A model generated the notes under the pieces. It was not told the origin of the DNA. It worked only from the letters and a program-made list of their open reading frames with translations, and searched no databases. The position numbers and the translations under genes were made by a program. Shown here one piece after another: positions 1 to 11,842 of a DNA stretch of 64,000 nt; position 1 is the first letter of the stretch, and the number at the start of each line of letters is the position of its first letter. Source of the DNA: Motacilla alba alba (Eukaryota > Chordata > Aves > Passeriformes > Motacillidae); assembly GCF_015832195.1 (NCBI RefSeq), contig NC_052017.1, positions 79,051,801 through 79,115,800 of the forward strand, read 5' to 3'.

Positions 1-108
1 TGTGGCCTGGTAAAGGGCACAATCACTGCCCTGCTCCTGCTGGCCACACTATTGCTGAAACAGGCCAGGATGCCATTGGCGTTCTTTGCTACCTGGGCAC
101 ACGCTGGA

Positions 109-426
109 TCATGTTCGGTCCCTGTCACCAGCACTCCCAGGTCCTTTTCTGCTGGACAGCTTTCCAGCCACTCTGCCCCAGCCTGTGGCACTGCCTGGGG
201 TTGTTGTGACCCAGCTACAGGACCCAGCACTTGCACTTTTGAACCTCATACCATTGACTTTGGCCCATTGGTCCAGCCTGTCCAGATCCCTCCAGGGAGC
301 CTTCCTACCCTCCATCAGATCAACACTCCTACCCAGCTTGGTGTCATCTACAAACTGAGAAAGGGTACACTCCATCTGCTGATCCAGGTCATTGATAAAG
401 ATATTAATCTTGGTTAGCCTGAACAT
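109..426 (-). pseudogene. CR1 ORF2 reverse transcriptase remnant, catalytic box region
   Basis: This open frame of 105 codons is part of the CR1 reverse transcriptase, which in a live element copies its own RNA at a nicked target site. Residues 8-15 read NIFINDLD and residues 25-32 read FVDDTKLG, matching the CR1 consensus around the YxDD-type active site (usual form FADDTKLG). Both catalytic aspartates are kept, with Ala changed to Val. Residues 44-56 ([13 protein letters not shown]) match the following helix. The upstream GVPQGSVLG motif is not readable in this frame, and later residues drift from the family. It is a fragment of a dead element, not a host gene. The first Met is incidental. 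Confidence 0.88.
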
Positions 427-1038
427 TGAGCTCTAAGGAAAACCACTTGAGACATGCCACCAGCTGGATTTAACTCCATTTACCACCACACTCTAAGCCT
501 GGCAGTCCAGCCAGTTTTTTTCTTACTAACACATGTCCAGGCCATGAGTAGCCACTCTTTCGAGGAAAATGCTATTGGATACAGTATCAAAGGTTTTATT
601 AAAATCCTGATAGTCAACATCCTTAGCTTTTCCCGTATCCACTAATGAGTGCACCTTGCTATAGAGGGAGATAAGGTTGGTCAAACAAGACCTGTCTTTC
701 ATAAACTCACCTTGAGTTTATGATCCTGATCCCCTGGGTGTCCTGCATGTGCTGTGTGAGGATGCTCAAAATTACCACCTCTGTGACCTTCCCTAGAACC
801 AAAGATCAGACTGACAGGACTGTAGTTCCCTGGATCCTCTGCCCAGCTCTTCTAGGTAGATGACCCATTTGTGAACTTCAAGTCCCCTGGGACCTCCTTA
901 GTTAGACAGGACTTCTGGCAAATCATGAAAAATGTCTTGGTGAGCACTTCTTCCAACTCCCTCAGTACCCCCGGGTAAATCCCATTTGGTCCCATAGACC
1001 AAGTGGTGTTAACAGGTCACTGACCATTTGCCCTTGGA

Positions 1039-1245
1039 TTACGGGGGCCTTATTCTGCTCCCTCTCCTCCAGCTTAGGGGGCTACTACCTAGAGAGCAAT
1101 TGGTCTCACTGTTAAAGACTGGGGCAAAGAAGGCATTGAGCACTTCAGCCTTTTCCTCATTATTTGCCGCTGTATTTCCCCCTGCATCCAAAAAAGGATG
1201 GAGATTTTCCTTAGTCCTCCTTTTGTGAATCATGTAATTATACAA
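1039..1245 (-). pseudogene. CR1 ORF2 remnant between endonuclease and RT domains
   Basis: Sixty-eight codons match the linker of CR1 ORF2 between endonuclease and RT: residues 8-20 resemble the family's RRTKENLHPFLDA segment and residues 30-46 read NEEKAEVLNAFFAPVFN. This is among the best preserved parts of CR1 in birds. Upstream on the minus strand the endonuclease C-terminal region is broken by stops; downstream the RT N-terminus (1030-440) is recognisable only at nucleotide level. Inactive remnant. Confidence 0.85.
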
Positions 1246-2174
1246 ACATTTTTATTGTCTTTTCCAGCAGTAGCCAGATTAATTTCTGGTTGGGGTTTTG
1301 GCTTTCTAATTTTTTTCCCTGAATAATGTAATGAAATCCTAGTAGTCCTCCTGAGTTTTCATCCAATTCTTCCAAAGGCTAGAAACTCTCCTATTTTTCC
1401 TGAGTTCCAACCACAGCTCTCTGTTCAGCCAGGATACTTTTCCTCACCATTGGCTCATCCTTCAATACGTGGGGATGCCCTGCTTCTGTCTTTTTCATAT
1501 AACTTTCATGAAGAGTACCCAGCCTTACTGGATCCCTCTGCCCCCCAGGACTGCCTCCCAAGGGACTCTCCCAACCAGTCAGCCAAAGTCTATCCCTCCA
1601 AAGGCCAAGGCAGAAGATCTGCTGACTCTTCTCCTTCTCTGAGAAGCAAAAGCTATCAGCTCATTATCACAATGCCTAAGATGGCCTCCACAGCCATCAC
1701 ATCACTCACCAGTCTTTCCTCTGTTCAAAGACAGTCAAGTGGGCACCTCCCCTAGGTGCCTCACTTACCACCAGTGTCAGGGAGTTATCTTCCAAGCACT
1801 CCAGGAAACTCTTAAACTGTTTTCTCTCTGCTGTACTTTATTTCCAACAGAAATATCATCCTATAAGTTGCAGTTTCCTATGGTGAGACTTCTCCCAGCT
1901 GCTTATAGAATATTTTGTCTGTTTCTTCATTATGTTGAGTGGTCTATAAGAGACTGCCACCAGGATATCCATCTCATTGTCCTTCCCTGATTCTTATCCA
2001 TAAATTCTCAATGCTGAGACCAAGTTAACCTACCATATTTCTGTGATGGCAGCTATTTCATAGTCTTCCTGCTGCACAATGGTTTCCAGCTCCTCCTGTC
2101 TATTGCCCATACACATGTGTTAGCATAGATGCATTTCAACTGGGCTACTAATCCTGCCACCTTCTTTGTGGGGG

Positions 2175-2640
2175 TGATGCCTTAAGTTCTAGCTACCATA
2201 TTTTTCAGATTCTGTACTGCCTTAGTGTGTAACTGAACTTCACATAGAGTGTTAGCGAGTTCTCTTCACAGCTTAGACAAAACAATCCTTTTCCAGCCTG
2301 AGAACCAAGGACACCACTGCAGCTTCTGACACAAAAAAAAAGTGTAAACAATGGCAAATTGAAGAAAGCAATCTGGGACGATAGGACTTCATAACCTGAA
2401 GCTGTAATTGGACAATTACCCCAATATGTAAATGGACCAAAACTTACAAAAGTGTGAAAACTCGTGACCAGTCGTCCACCTTGCATCCATCTTGGGTCCA
2501 TCTTGGGTCCATCTTGGGTAAAGCCACGGCTGGGCTCTTGTACTGCCCAAGGTGTATCCTTTGAAGGCCTTTTAATAAATACCTACTTTATTGCTTTTAC
2601 TCTGTCTATCCTCTGTTCCAGGTAGCCTCTCTTGGCATCA
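2175..2640 (+). mobile_element. LTR-A: solo retroviral LTR inserted next to or within CR1
   Basis: The element starts TGATGCC and ends GGCATCA, a perfect 7-bp terminal inverted repeat that fits the TG...CA rule. GGGG lies directly outside both ends (2171-2174 and 2641-2644), a possible 4-bp target duplication, though homopolymeric and so weak. AATAAA sits at 2574-2579, about 60 bases from the 3' end, as expected for the R/U5 region. An 11-base unit containing CATCTTGGG is repeated three times near 2486-2519. The sequence resembles a solo LTR family I know from passerine genomes. No internal retroviral sequence follows. CR1 text upstream and CR1-like text downstream (to about 2690) suggest insertion into the CR1 copy. 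Confidence 0.8.
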
Positions 2641-3555
2641 GGGGAAACCCCTAATTCTTGGGTGGAATTTCCTAGTGATGGATAACACTTTTGCTACAGA
2701 ATAATTTTTTGCTCCTAAAGTTTAATTTAAATGGCATGGTGCACAGATTTTATACTTATCTCCAGCCATGTGTCTCTACTTCAAAGGAAAATAGTTCACA
2801 GGAGTTGAAACCTGACAATCTGAAAACATATTGAGAGAGTTCTGTAGATGAGTAATCTAGCAGGCAGCAGCTGGGCTTATTCAATCAGCGCTGTCATCTC
2901 TGATCTCATACCTCACAAACCACTTTCGTTTGACAAAATTTCAGTTCTTTTCCTGTTGTGATTTCCTGTGAACACTGTTATTGTGAAATAGTTGTACAGT
3001 GCTTAAGCATCTTGATCTTAGTGCAAGAAAGCCTTGTTCCTTGTACTCAATCACCTGAAGCTTTGAGTTTTAGTTCCTTGTGATCAGTTGTAGACACTTT
3101 GAATTTGTGTGTTCTGTTCTGTACCTAAATGGCCTCTTTTCTCTGTGAGTGAAATATATGATTATGTTCTGCTGCAAATATGGAAGTAATTCTTTGCTCC
3201 ACTGTTAATCAATGTAGAGTAACTTAAATCTTTATAATATATCATTTGGAACATTTATTTGCTTTAGGATCTTATTTTTTTTCTTCAAAATACCTCTTTG
3301 CTTCCCTTTGAAATCAGTGCCAGCAGGAGTGGTAGAATGAGGACCATCATTATCTAGATTTCTTTCCATAGCCCGCTGTCTGATTATAGATAACAGAAGT
3401 AAACATCCACTTAATTACCAAGTATATTGCAGTTAAAGCTGTCTGTTAACTATAGTTATAAATAGATGCTACCATATAATTTCATTCCTATTCATGACCC
3501 CTTTTGTTTGCTTATTGATAAACACTTGGTTGTATAAATTTATCTGCAAGCATGT

Positions 3556-3591
3556 TTGTGATAAGTACAAATGTTGTGATAAGTACAAATG
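3556..3591. repeat. Perfect 18-bp tandem duplication
   Basis: The unit TTGTGATAAGTACAAATG occurs twice in a row without mismatch (3556-3573 and 3574-3591). Perfect identity suggests a recent local duplication. Confidence 0.95.
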
Positions 3592-3823
3592 TGGGAACCT
3601 AAATAAATATTTGCAAGATATTTGGAAAAGAACTTTTTTATTCTATTTATTTTTATGCTGTAAAATACTGATGCTGAGGTAACTTAATTGTTATTATGCA
3701 CATGTCTTTCAAGTCAAAAATGTAGCTGTAAAACAGGCACCACACTCCCACTCCTATTCAAATTCTTCTTACACTATCTCCCTTACCTACTTCAAACAAC
3801 CTTAAGAAATTTTACTGTAAGTC

Positions 3824-3873
3824 AGAAAACAAACAAAAAAAAGATCTGTTTCAAACAAAAAAAAAAAGATCTG
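3824..3873. repeat. Imperfect A-rich tandem duplication with AAAGATCTGT
   Basis: Two copies of a unit made of AAACAAA, an A-run and AAAGATCTGT lie side by side. They differ in the A-run length and in a few bases. Confidence 0.7.
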
Positions 3874-5036
3874 TGATTGCCTTTTGGCTTTTAATCCACA
3901 ATCTAAATATTAGGGTCATGCTGAAAAAAAAAAGGTCTCTGAGAAAATCACGTGTTATGGATTAATGAACAAAACAGTACAACCAAACTAAAAAAACCCA
4001 CAGTGTGGTTACACTCATCTTCACAAATGTGATTTCTCAAGAATTCAAGGTCATGAGAATATTGCAACTCTTACACATTTCTGGTTCAATATGCATTTTT
4101 AGAGTTTGTCTGTATGGAAAATTTACTGCCAAAGTTTTTACTGCTATGGTTACATTGATCTAATTCTTCCTGGAAATGCATATTTTATAATAGGAGCCAT
4201 GAGAGGGAGCTATAAATACAGTGGTATGGTTATGATAGTATTGTTCCCCATAGATCTTCTTTCTGGGTAATTCTTTGATGCAGAACATAATTTCTACAAC
4301 CAGTTCACAAAGACACAGAGGTTGTGGCTTACCAGAATAAAACTAGCACAGCTGGGAAACAGAATCAAAGTGCTAGTTTAATCATCACTGTCTCTGCATA
4401 TACCTGAGGACTATAGCCACATAATTGAATTACATTGGCTGAGAAAATTCCCCATAAATAGAATAAATTTGGCTATGGAATTAGGTTGTTAGAGATGCTA
4501 CTTGCATCAGCTTGGCCCATGCTAGGTACCAAGCTTCCCAAATAATTCCCAGCTATATTTCAGCAGTTAAAATATCTCTTGGGACCTGTTTCTGCCTTTC
4601 AACAACATCCAAGCAGGCACTGTGACTCCACAAAACTATAACTCTATGCACTCCTTTATGGTGTTGTGTTGTTCTACAGTTGCGCTGGAGGAGCACTTAA
4701 AGGATCATTCCACTTATTTCCACCCTTTGGAGTAGAGAGCAAGCTTTGGTTCTCACAACCAGGTGGAGTTGCAGGGGGAGGGATCCTCAGATTCAAGGAA
4801 GGTACACTGCAATTGCATTCTCTGAGACTTGCCATGAGCAGACTGCCTGCAGGTCTGGATGGGCAGTTCATACTTGAGTCTTTTCCAGCTTTTATCCTCC
4901 CTCCTGTCTCTTCTCTAAGTTCCTGATTTGGGTGTTGCAATTTGGTATGTTGTGATTGGATATGTTGGGTAACAGACACATGCAGTAGAGGTCAATGTGG
5001 TAAACTGGGGACACACAGAATTTTTCTAAAACCATT

Positions 5037-6111
5037 TGTTGTGGTTTAACCCTGGCCAAATTCCAGGCACCCATGAAAGTCACTCTCCTCCCCTGCTACA
5101 GATGGGCAGAGGAAAGGAAAAAATTAAGGAGGGCTTCATGAGTTGAGATGAAGACCAGGAGAAAACAATTCAAGGGCAAAACAGTCTCAACTTAGAGGTA
5201 AAAAAGTGAATTTATTAATAGCAAAGTCAGAGAAAGATAGTAAGAAGTAAAATAAGACCTTAAGACCACCTTTTTTTTCCCCAACCCATCCCTCGTTCCC
5301 CATCGACAGTGCAGGGAGACAGGAGGTGGGTGTTTTGGTCATTTCATCACCCAGAGTTTTCTTCTTCTGCTCTTGGAGAGAAGTCCTTCCCCTGAGACAA
5401 TGGGGTCCCTTCCACAGGAGACAGTTCTGCATGAACTTCTCCGGTGTGGGTCCACTCTCACGAGCCGCAGTCCTCCCAAAACTGCTGCAACATGAGTCCC
5501 TCCCACAGGCAGACAGTCCTCCCAAAACTGCTGCGCTGTGCACCACTCTTCCACAGGGGGCAGTCCTCCAAGGACAGGCTGCTCCAGCCTGGAAACAGGG
5601 GCCCTTTCTCTCCATGGGTCTTCCACTGGATCACAGTGGAAGTTCCTGCTCCTCCAGGCATCCACTGCTCTAGCATGGGCACCTCGCCATGCTGAAGGTG
5701 GATCTGTGCATCCTCCATGAATCTCCATGGGCTGCAGGGAGACAATCTGGTTCATCATGGTCTCACCACAGACTGCAGAGGGATCTTGGCTCTGGCACTT
5801 GGAGCACCTCCACCCCCTCCTTCTCCACTGACCTTGTCTCTATGTTGTTTCTCTCACATGTTCTCCCCTCCTCCTCTTCTCTGACTAGAAATAATCTGTG
5901 CCCCACTTTGTTTTTATTTTCTTCTTAAATATGTTATCACAGAGGCATTGCCATAATTTCTAATTGGCCCATCCTTGGACAGCAGCATGTCCATCTTCGC
6001 AGCCATCAGGAACTGGCTCTGCTGGACATGGTGGAAGCTTCCTGCAGCTTCTCACTAAGCCACCTCTGTGGCCCCCTGCTACCAAAAACCAGGTTTTGCA
6101 ACGTCAACACA
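5037..6111 (+). mobile_element. LTR-B: full-length solo LTR, ERVL-like, 5-bp target duplication
   Basis: Starts TGTTGTGGTTTAACCCTGG and ends AACACA. CCATT flanks both ends exactly (5032-5036 and 6112-6116), which marks a complete insertion and fits the 5-bp duplication of ERVL-type elements. At 1,075 bp it is long for an LTR. The middle part (about 5400-5780) holds a degenerate run of units of the type 'tcc-cac-agg..cagtcctcc-aaaactgct', typical of this avian LTR family. The open frames on both strands in this part are by-products of that repeat, not genes. The 3' part has a CTTCTTAAATATGTTATCACAGAGGC-type segment (seen in short pieces near 5922-5947) shared with LTR-D. No internal retroviral region is attached. 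Confidence 0.88.
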
Positions 6112-6116
6112 CCATT

Positions 6117-8779
6117 GTATCACAATGATAGGAAAGAAAACATTGCATAAGAATACCCACCTATCTATCTATAGACAGAGGAGAACAGCACTTAAGATTC
6201 CTAATATAGAGATGCAAGCAAAGTCTAACTCAACACCTACAAGCTGAAGTGCATCATACAGACAGGTTGAAACAGTGGAATCTAGAGACTGTTTAGGTGA
6301 GTGTGGGTGGTGGGTGCCCAGGGCTCATCCAGAAAGTCTGTGTGAGAATACAGAGAAGGTAGGTGGAGAACATGCTAGAACAGCTGGGAAGGGGCTGTGG
6401 TTTAGCAGAATTTTACACCTCATCATATGATCTGTGTTCCAAGAAGATGGTGTGGCAATGGAGAGTGATTGGTTGGAATTAAATGATCAATGTTATATGA
6501 TTTGGTCTAGAGGAAGTTGAGTACCCATTATAGATTTTTGGGATGGTGAGTTTGTCTGTCTCTTCTGGCATTTCATTTTGTTGTGGGTTTTTTTTGTTGT
6601 TTTTTTTTAAGTCGAAAGAACTGATGTACAGCAAGAAAATATGTTAGTGCCATATAGAGCGTGGGAGATAGCCCAGATCTATTTTTAAAACCTGCTTTTC
6701 GGTATGTGGCTGATGGAATACTGCTGCAATCCTCATGAATATTTTGATGGAAAAGCCCTTAACTAGATGAGGGCAGTGAAGTCAGGTAAGATTTACATGA
6801 GCTAAAGGACCCAATCCTGCAGTGAATCCTCCTTATGAAATAGTTTGCCTGCATTCTGAGTCATGTCTAAGATGCTCCAGGAAGATATTTTCTGCAACAC
6901 TGAGCATGCTGAAGTCCAACCTGTCCCTCATAGTTTTCTGTTCAAAATCAGCAGGTCAAACACTTCAATGAGATTCTATGGGATCACAGGTCCTAATTCA
7001 AAAACAGGTCTTATAGTTATTGTTGGAATGGCTGCAAGTTTTGGGCAGAACTAACCAGAACATGTGTGATTCTTCACTGATAGTCAAACAAAAGCCTTCA
7101 GGATTTATGACTGGAAGACCTTCCAGCTGCTGTAGGAATTCTGCAGGGGCCTATGGCTGCAAAGAAGGACAGAAAGGGCATGACTTTCTGTGGGTTTAGC
7201 AGTGTGCTCATTCCTGCCTTGTGGAAGTAGGATTGTGCAATGCCTTCACACTAGGTTTACTTGGCCTTGTTGATACTGTGAAGATGCACCAGTCATGGGT
7301 AGATGATCAATATATGATGGTCTTTGTGCCATCTGAAATAATCCTACCTGCTGTGGACTTTCTGAACCCAAATTTTTTGCATTGTTGACTGGGATAAGAA
7401 CAGGGGTTTATTTCACTTTTGTGACAGAGATGCAAGGTACTTGAAAAGAGAAGAGAAAATCAGAGAAGAGAAGATCACCCACAAAAAGGAGATACCAACA
7501 AAGCATGGTTTCCACAGTAGTGCTTTCCTGTTTAAGTCTTGGCATTCACAAGGCCAAAATCCTAATTTTTTTCATTAATTCAAATTCAAGATGTTGAAGA
7601 AGATAAGAAAGGGGATGACTTCTTTGGTAGTATTAGAGTGAGAAGGGTTAGTTTAAAGTATTAGGTAATTAACAAGGTGATATACTGTAGAAACACTGCC
7701 CTCAAAATTAATGGACAGTGCAAATGCTGGTGAAATATTTCTACACAAGGTCAGGGTGAAGAAGAAACAACGATGCATGAGCCAATGTTTTGGTCTACTT
7801 TGTGGACAGGTTTCAGGAATACCTAGTTTGTCACTTATAGAAGTTGAAACTCTATCGATATTTCCTTTCAAAGGATATGTCCTTTGAAAACAGTGTCTGG
7901 CCGCCTTCTGAACAAGTATTTAATCTATTTCTATAAAAGTGTAGCCTGATATTAGAGCCGTGGCCCTTTCCTGCTCACTAATGACTATATAGATTTGGAT
8001 TAGCATTTTTAATCAGAATTTTCTGATTTTTTCTGTCCAAACCTGAATGCATGTTTTATGCTCAATGTCTGCATGCACGATCTATCAGGTGACAATTTAA
8101 ACTAATAAATGAGATTATAAGGGAAACGCTGTAAATCAAAACTGTAAAGTATTTGTTTAAAAAAAATTAATTATTTTTATATCTGGTCTTGTGAAGGGTT
8201 AAAAATGTTTTTTTTTCTAATGCAGATTATTCCTGGAAATCAATTGTAGATATCAGATATATGCACACTTTGTTAATGTGACTCCTTTTCTTTGGAGAAA
8301 AAGGAATGATTGATGATTGCTTCTGAAAAAGAAATTAACTTAGGTTGTTGCCTGATAGCTCCCTCTGTTCTATCTGAGATGTCGTCAGTGAAATGTTATT
8401 ATTCAGAACTGAGAAATATTGTGGAGACCTGCTGCCTAAGGCAGTGAGGAAGCAGAATGAAGGCTGTTTAATTGAACCTACTAACAATAACATTGACTAT
8501 TCATGTGAAGCAGAGGTGCATAATCAGAGGAACTGGGAGAGAGGGAATATATTAATTCTCAGTCTTGGTATGAAAAAAAAGCTTCAGATACAGTAATTGG
8601 GTTTTTTTGCTGTTGTTTTTTTTTTAATGGCACATTATTTTTCACTCTATGGAGAAATTAGGATACTAGACATGCACAGTGGAGCAAATTTCTGCTTGAG
8701 ATTTCTGCAGAAAAAAAAAGTGGTTTTTTTTTTTTTTTGGAAAGCATAAAGTAACAAGTCTCAGTGATGTACAGTGTCT
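6117..8779. other. No gene seen; AT-rich unique sequence
   Basis: No open frame with recognisable protein features. T-rich tracts occur at 6577-6610, 8598-8627 and 8721-8740. Nothing matches a repeat family I know. Confidence 0.5.
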
Positions 8780-8879
8780 TCCATCCATTCATCCATCCGT
8801 CCATCCATCCATCCATCCATCCATCCATCCATCAATCCATCCATTCATCCATCCATCTATCCATCCATCCATCCATCCT
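8780..8879. repeat. (ATCC)n tetranucleotide microsatellite, about 25 units
   Basis: About 100 bases of CATC/ATCC units with a few single-base interruptions (variants such as CATT, CCGT, CAAT, CTAT). A long tetranucleotide array of this kind is often length-variable between individuals. Confidence 0.97.
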
Positions 8880-11241
8880 CTAGCCAGTGTGGCTGCTCAA
8901 TACACCTGTAGGTCATACTCTGCAGGAAATCCTGTAAGTATAGACAGAGTCCATCAATCATACAACCATGTCTAAATGTCTTTCTAGAGGATGTGGGAGA
9001 GTTCATATCTGTGAGTGTAGTGTAATGTGGGTAATCTTACTCAGCCCAACAATGCACAGTCTCAGACTTGAATTTGCAAAGCAAGATGGCTGAAGTAGCA
9101 TCTCAACTGCAAACTAAAAAGCATTCAGGTAGACTGAGACTGTGCCAGGAGGTAAAACAACCCCTGAATTCTGACTGATACTTCTCTTTGGTGGCACGCA
9201 GGAGTTTCACACACAGGTGTCTTGCCTTTCATTCCAAAAGCTAATGGCTCCTCGTGGCTGGTTCTCAGCTTTTTCATCCCTACTCATTTAACGGGAAGGA
9301 AGTAAGTGGTATCTGAGGACTGTGTCCTAATGAGGTATGTTATACAGTGTACAGTACATGACTGACTTCTGTGTTTCATAAGTTTTACCAGACTAAAGTA
9401 GCCCCTTATAACCTGCTGGAGACACTGTCTTGCAGAGAGAAGGGTAATCAGTAGTCAGCCATCTTGATGCACATGCTGGACATTAATATTGTGGTTGTCA
9501 TGGAAACAACACCGTATTTGAAACAAAGATGTGTCTGCAGAATGTGCAAAGACAATACATTTCAAAATTAAAGGGAATTAATGGAATTCTCAGCAAGAAA
9601 AAGTTAGCTTAGGTAACTCCGTTAAGTTTGGTATTATGCAGAAATGAGGTAAGTCTAAAATGGCATATGACAAACCACTCATGAACCAGACCAGTTTTAG
9701 ACACCACTGAAAGTTAAATACTTCTGCATTATGACAGCATGTAGTGCAAATGGGGTAGCAGTTTGTAAGTGGTCCATAGCTTCCCTCTGAAATATTGCCC
9801 TGGTATTAAAAAGTAGACAATTTGTACATGATTAAATATTTGAAGCTGATGTTCACTGACATGGTAAGTGTACAAACACAATTTTCTGAATCCAAATTAA
9901 TATCTCAACTGCAGTCAGGAAATTACAGCCCTGTGTTATTTTCCAGAAGTTGAAATTTTCAATTAAGGAAAGAATGTCTAAGAGATGAATTCTTGGTTCT
10001 TTACTAACAAGCTTGGGAATTTCCAACCATATCCTTTTGGAAGTGATTACTCTTTACTAATCCATATTATTAAATATAAGAGAATTTTTCTTTCCCTGGT
10101 GAAATCTGACTTTCCTAAATTAAAGCAATAAGATGTAGCACATCCCACATAGCTATTTAGGTACTCTAGTGTTTAGTTTACTGTGCTACAGCTATCAGGA
10201 TGCAGCTGGCTGACTCTCGTATTTTTTTGTCTGTGTAAAATTGGAAATACATTTGTTTTCTAATAAAATACTGCACACCAGGAAAGTAACTCTTCTAGTA
10301 ATATCAATACATTACTGAGGCTTGACCTTTTTATATTAAGAATCTTAAAACAGGAGAGGAAAAAACATAACTGGAAGGCTTTGGGGTTTATGAGAACTAC
10401 AGAACAACAGAAAAAATAGAGGAAATATTCACAGTCTAATAGAGCAAACTTCAGGGAACCTCTTATTTGTACTAATATAAACATGCAGGAGACGTTTAAA
10501 AGCTTTCTGTTGTTTAAATTTAAAGCAGGAGAATATCACATGATATAATAAATCATATATTATTCAAGTGGCAGTGTTTAGCAGTTCCTTTTATGAGTGT
10601 GGACAGTGCAGACTCTGAATAAGATCAATTTACTGGGATTAAAAATGTAATGGAAAAAAAAAACCAGCTAACCTCAAAGGCAAACTGAAATAATACCGGC
10701 TGGACATTTTTATGTATTTTACTGCCAAGCATGGTAAAAAGAATACCATATTGATCTAATTCAGAAGAAAGACAAAAAAACTATTTTTAAGAAGTTTTTA
10801 TATCAAAAATATTTGTTCAAATTCTGACTGTACATATGTTTTGACTCAACTCTATTTAACTGTTGAAGCTCTTGATATTCTATAGGATGATTGTGTATTT
10901 AATCATATAAGTTGCACATAGTACATAGTATGCAGACCTTAAAATCTCATTGGGTCACAAAAATGTATTTGAAAACAGATGAAGTTACTGCAAAAATATA
11001 TATATATATTCTCTTCAATCATGAAAGCAATATGTGTATACAAATGTCAAGGACTAACCTAAGATTTAAAACATTACCAAATGAACCCTTCCCAAAAGAA
11101 TATTAGATAAAATGAGACCTTGACGGCACTACTGAGTTCTATGTCATCAGGTGACGTTCATATGTGCTGGGAAAGGAAGGAAAACCCAGATCATTGTTAG
11201 GGGCAGATATGTCACATTCCTCTGGATAGCATCTCCCCTTC
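8880..11241. other. No gene seen; AT-rich unique sequence
   Basis: No coding sequence or repeat family recognised. A short (AT)n run lies near 10994-11010. Confidence 0.5.
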
Positions 11242-11842
11242 TGTCACAGTTTAAGCCCAGCCAGTAACCAAGCCCCGCACAGCCATTTGCCCACTTCCTC
11301 ACCATTGGGTAGGGGAAAGAATCAAAATGTCAAAAACTAAAAAAAAAAAAAAAAAATGTGGGTTGAGCTAAATACAGTTTAAAAGAAAAAGCGAAACCCA
11401 CCACATAAGCAAAGCAAAACAAGGAATTAATTCACTGCTTCTCATGGTTGGTACTCAGCCATCTCCAGGACAGCAGGGCCCCATCAGACATTACAGTGAC
11501 CTGGGAAGACAAATGCTAGCACTCCAAATGTTCTCCCACTTCCTTCTTCTTTCTCCCACTTCATATACTGAGTATGATGTTAGACTGTCTGGAATATCCC
11601 TTTGGTCAGTTGGGATCACCTGTCCCAGCTGTGTATCCTCCTTCCCACCTCCTAAGCACCCCAGTTTCCTTGCTAGCATTACAGTGAAAAAAAACCAGAA
11701 AAGGCCCTGCTCAGCAACAACACTGCTGAGCAACAACAAAAAACATCTCTACTTTATCAGCCCTGTGTTCAGCACAAATCCAAAACATAGCCCCATAGCC
11801 ACCGTGAAGAAAATCAACTCTACTGCAGCCAAAATCACCACA
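11242..11842 (+). mobile_element. LTR-C: solo LTR of an avian ERV family
   Basis: Starts TGTCACAGTTTAAGCCCAGC, the typical opening of a common neoavian LTR family, and ends near ...ATCACCACA. Between them, in the family's usual order, are an A-rich run (11339-11356), GGGTTGAG, a degenerate TATA region (CATATACTGAG, 11562-11572), GGAATATCCCTTTGG (from about 11591), GCTCAGCAACAAC (from about 11708) and ATCCAAAACATAGC. The flanks CCTTC and CCTAT agree only in part, so the target duplication has decayed or the ends are off by a base or two. No retroviral genes are attached. Open frames here, such as 11444-11860, are chance products. Confidence 0.85.

Larger units (their letters stand above)
1..2174 (-). 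mobile_element. CR1 LINE fragment (ORF2 endonuclease and RT remnants), cut by window edge
   Basis: CR1 is the main avian non-LTR retrotransposon; its ORF2 encodes an endonuclease followed by a reverse transcriptase. Read on the minus strand, this stretch follows that order. Near 2110-2037 there is an endonuclease start resembling GNRQEELETIVQQEDY. Near 1855-1640 comes a broken TAERKQ...FLECLEDNSLT segment. Near 1245-1040 is the linker EEKAEVLNAFFAPVFNS, and at 426-109 the RT with its FVDD box. Frames are separated by stops and small deletions; part of the mid-endonuclease is missing near 1868-1885. The 3' part lies beyond position 1. At the 5' side the copy meets LTR-A, and CR1-like sequence may resume after 2640. 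The copy is inactive. Confidence in CR1 is high; the exact 5' end is uncertain. Confidence 0.93.
2641..5031. other. No gene seen; AT-rich unique sequence
   Basis: The first 50 bases may be the rest of the interrupted CR1. After that I see no recognisable coding sequence or repeat family. Two small tandem duplications are listed separately. The segment at 4660-4930 is locally more GC-rich and open on both strands but shows no domain I recognise. Confidence 0.5.

Noticed and set aside
5187..5758. Overlapping long open frames of up to 142 codons on both strands
   Set aside because: They lie within LTR-B's degenerate central units; overlap on both strands and lack of motifs show they are by-products.
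8780..8879. Regular units as a CRISPR-like array
   Set aside because: Simple tetranucleotide repeat without spacers.
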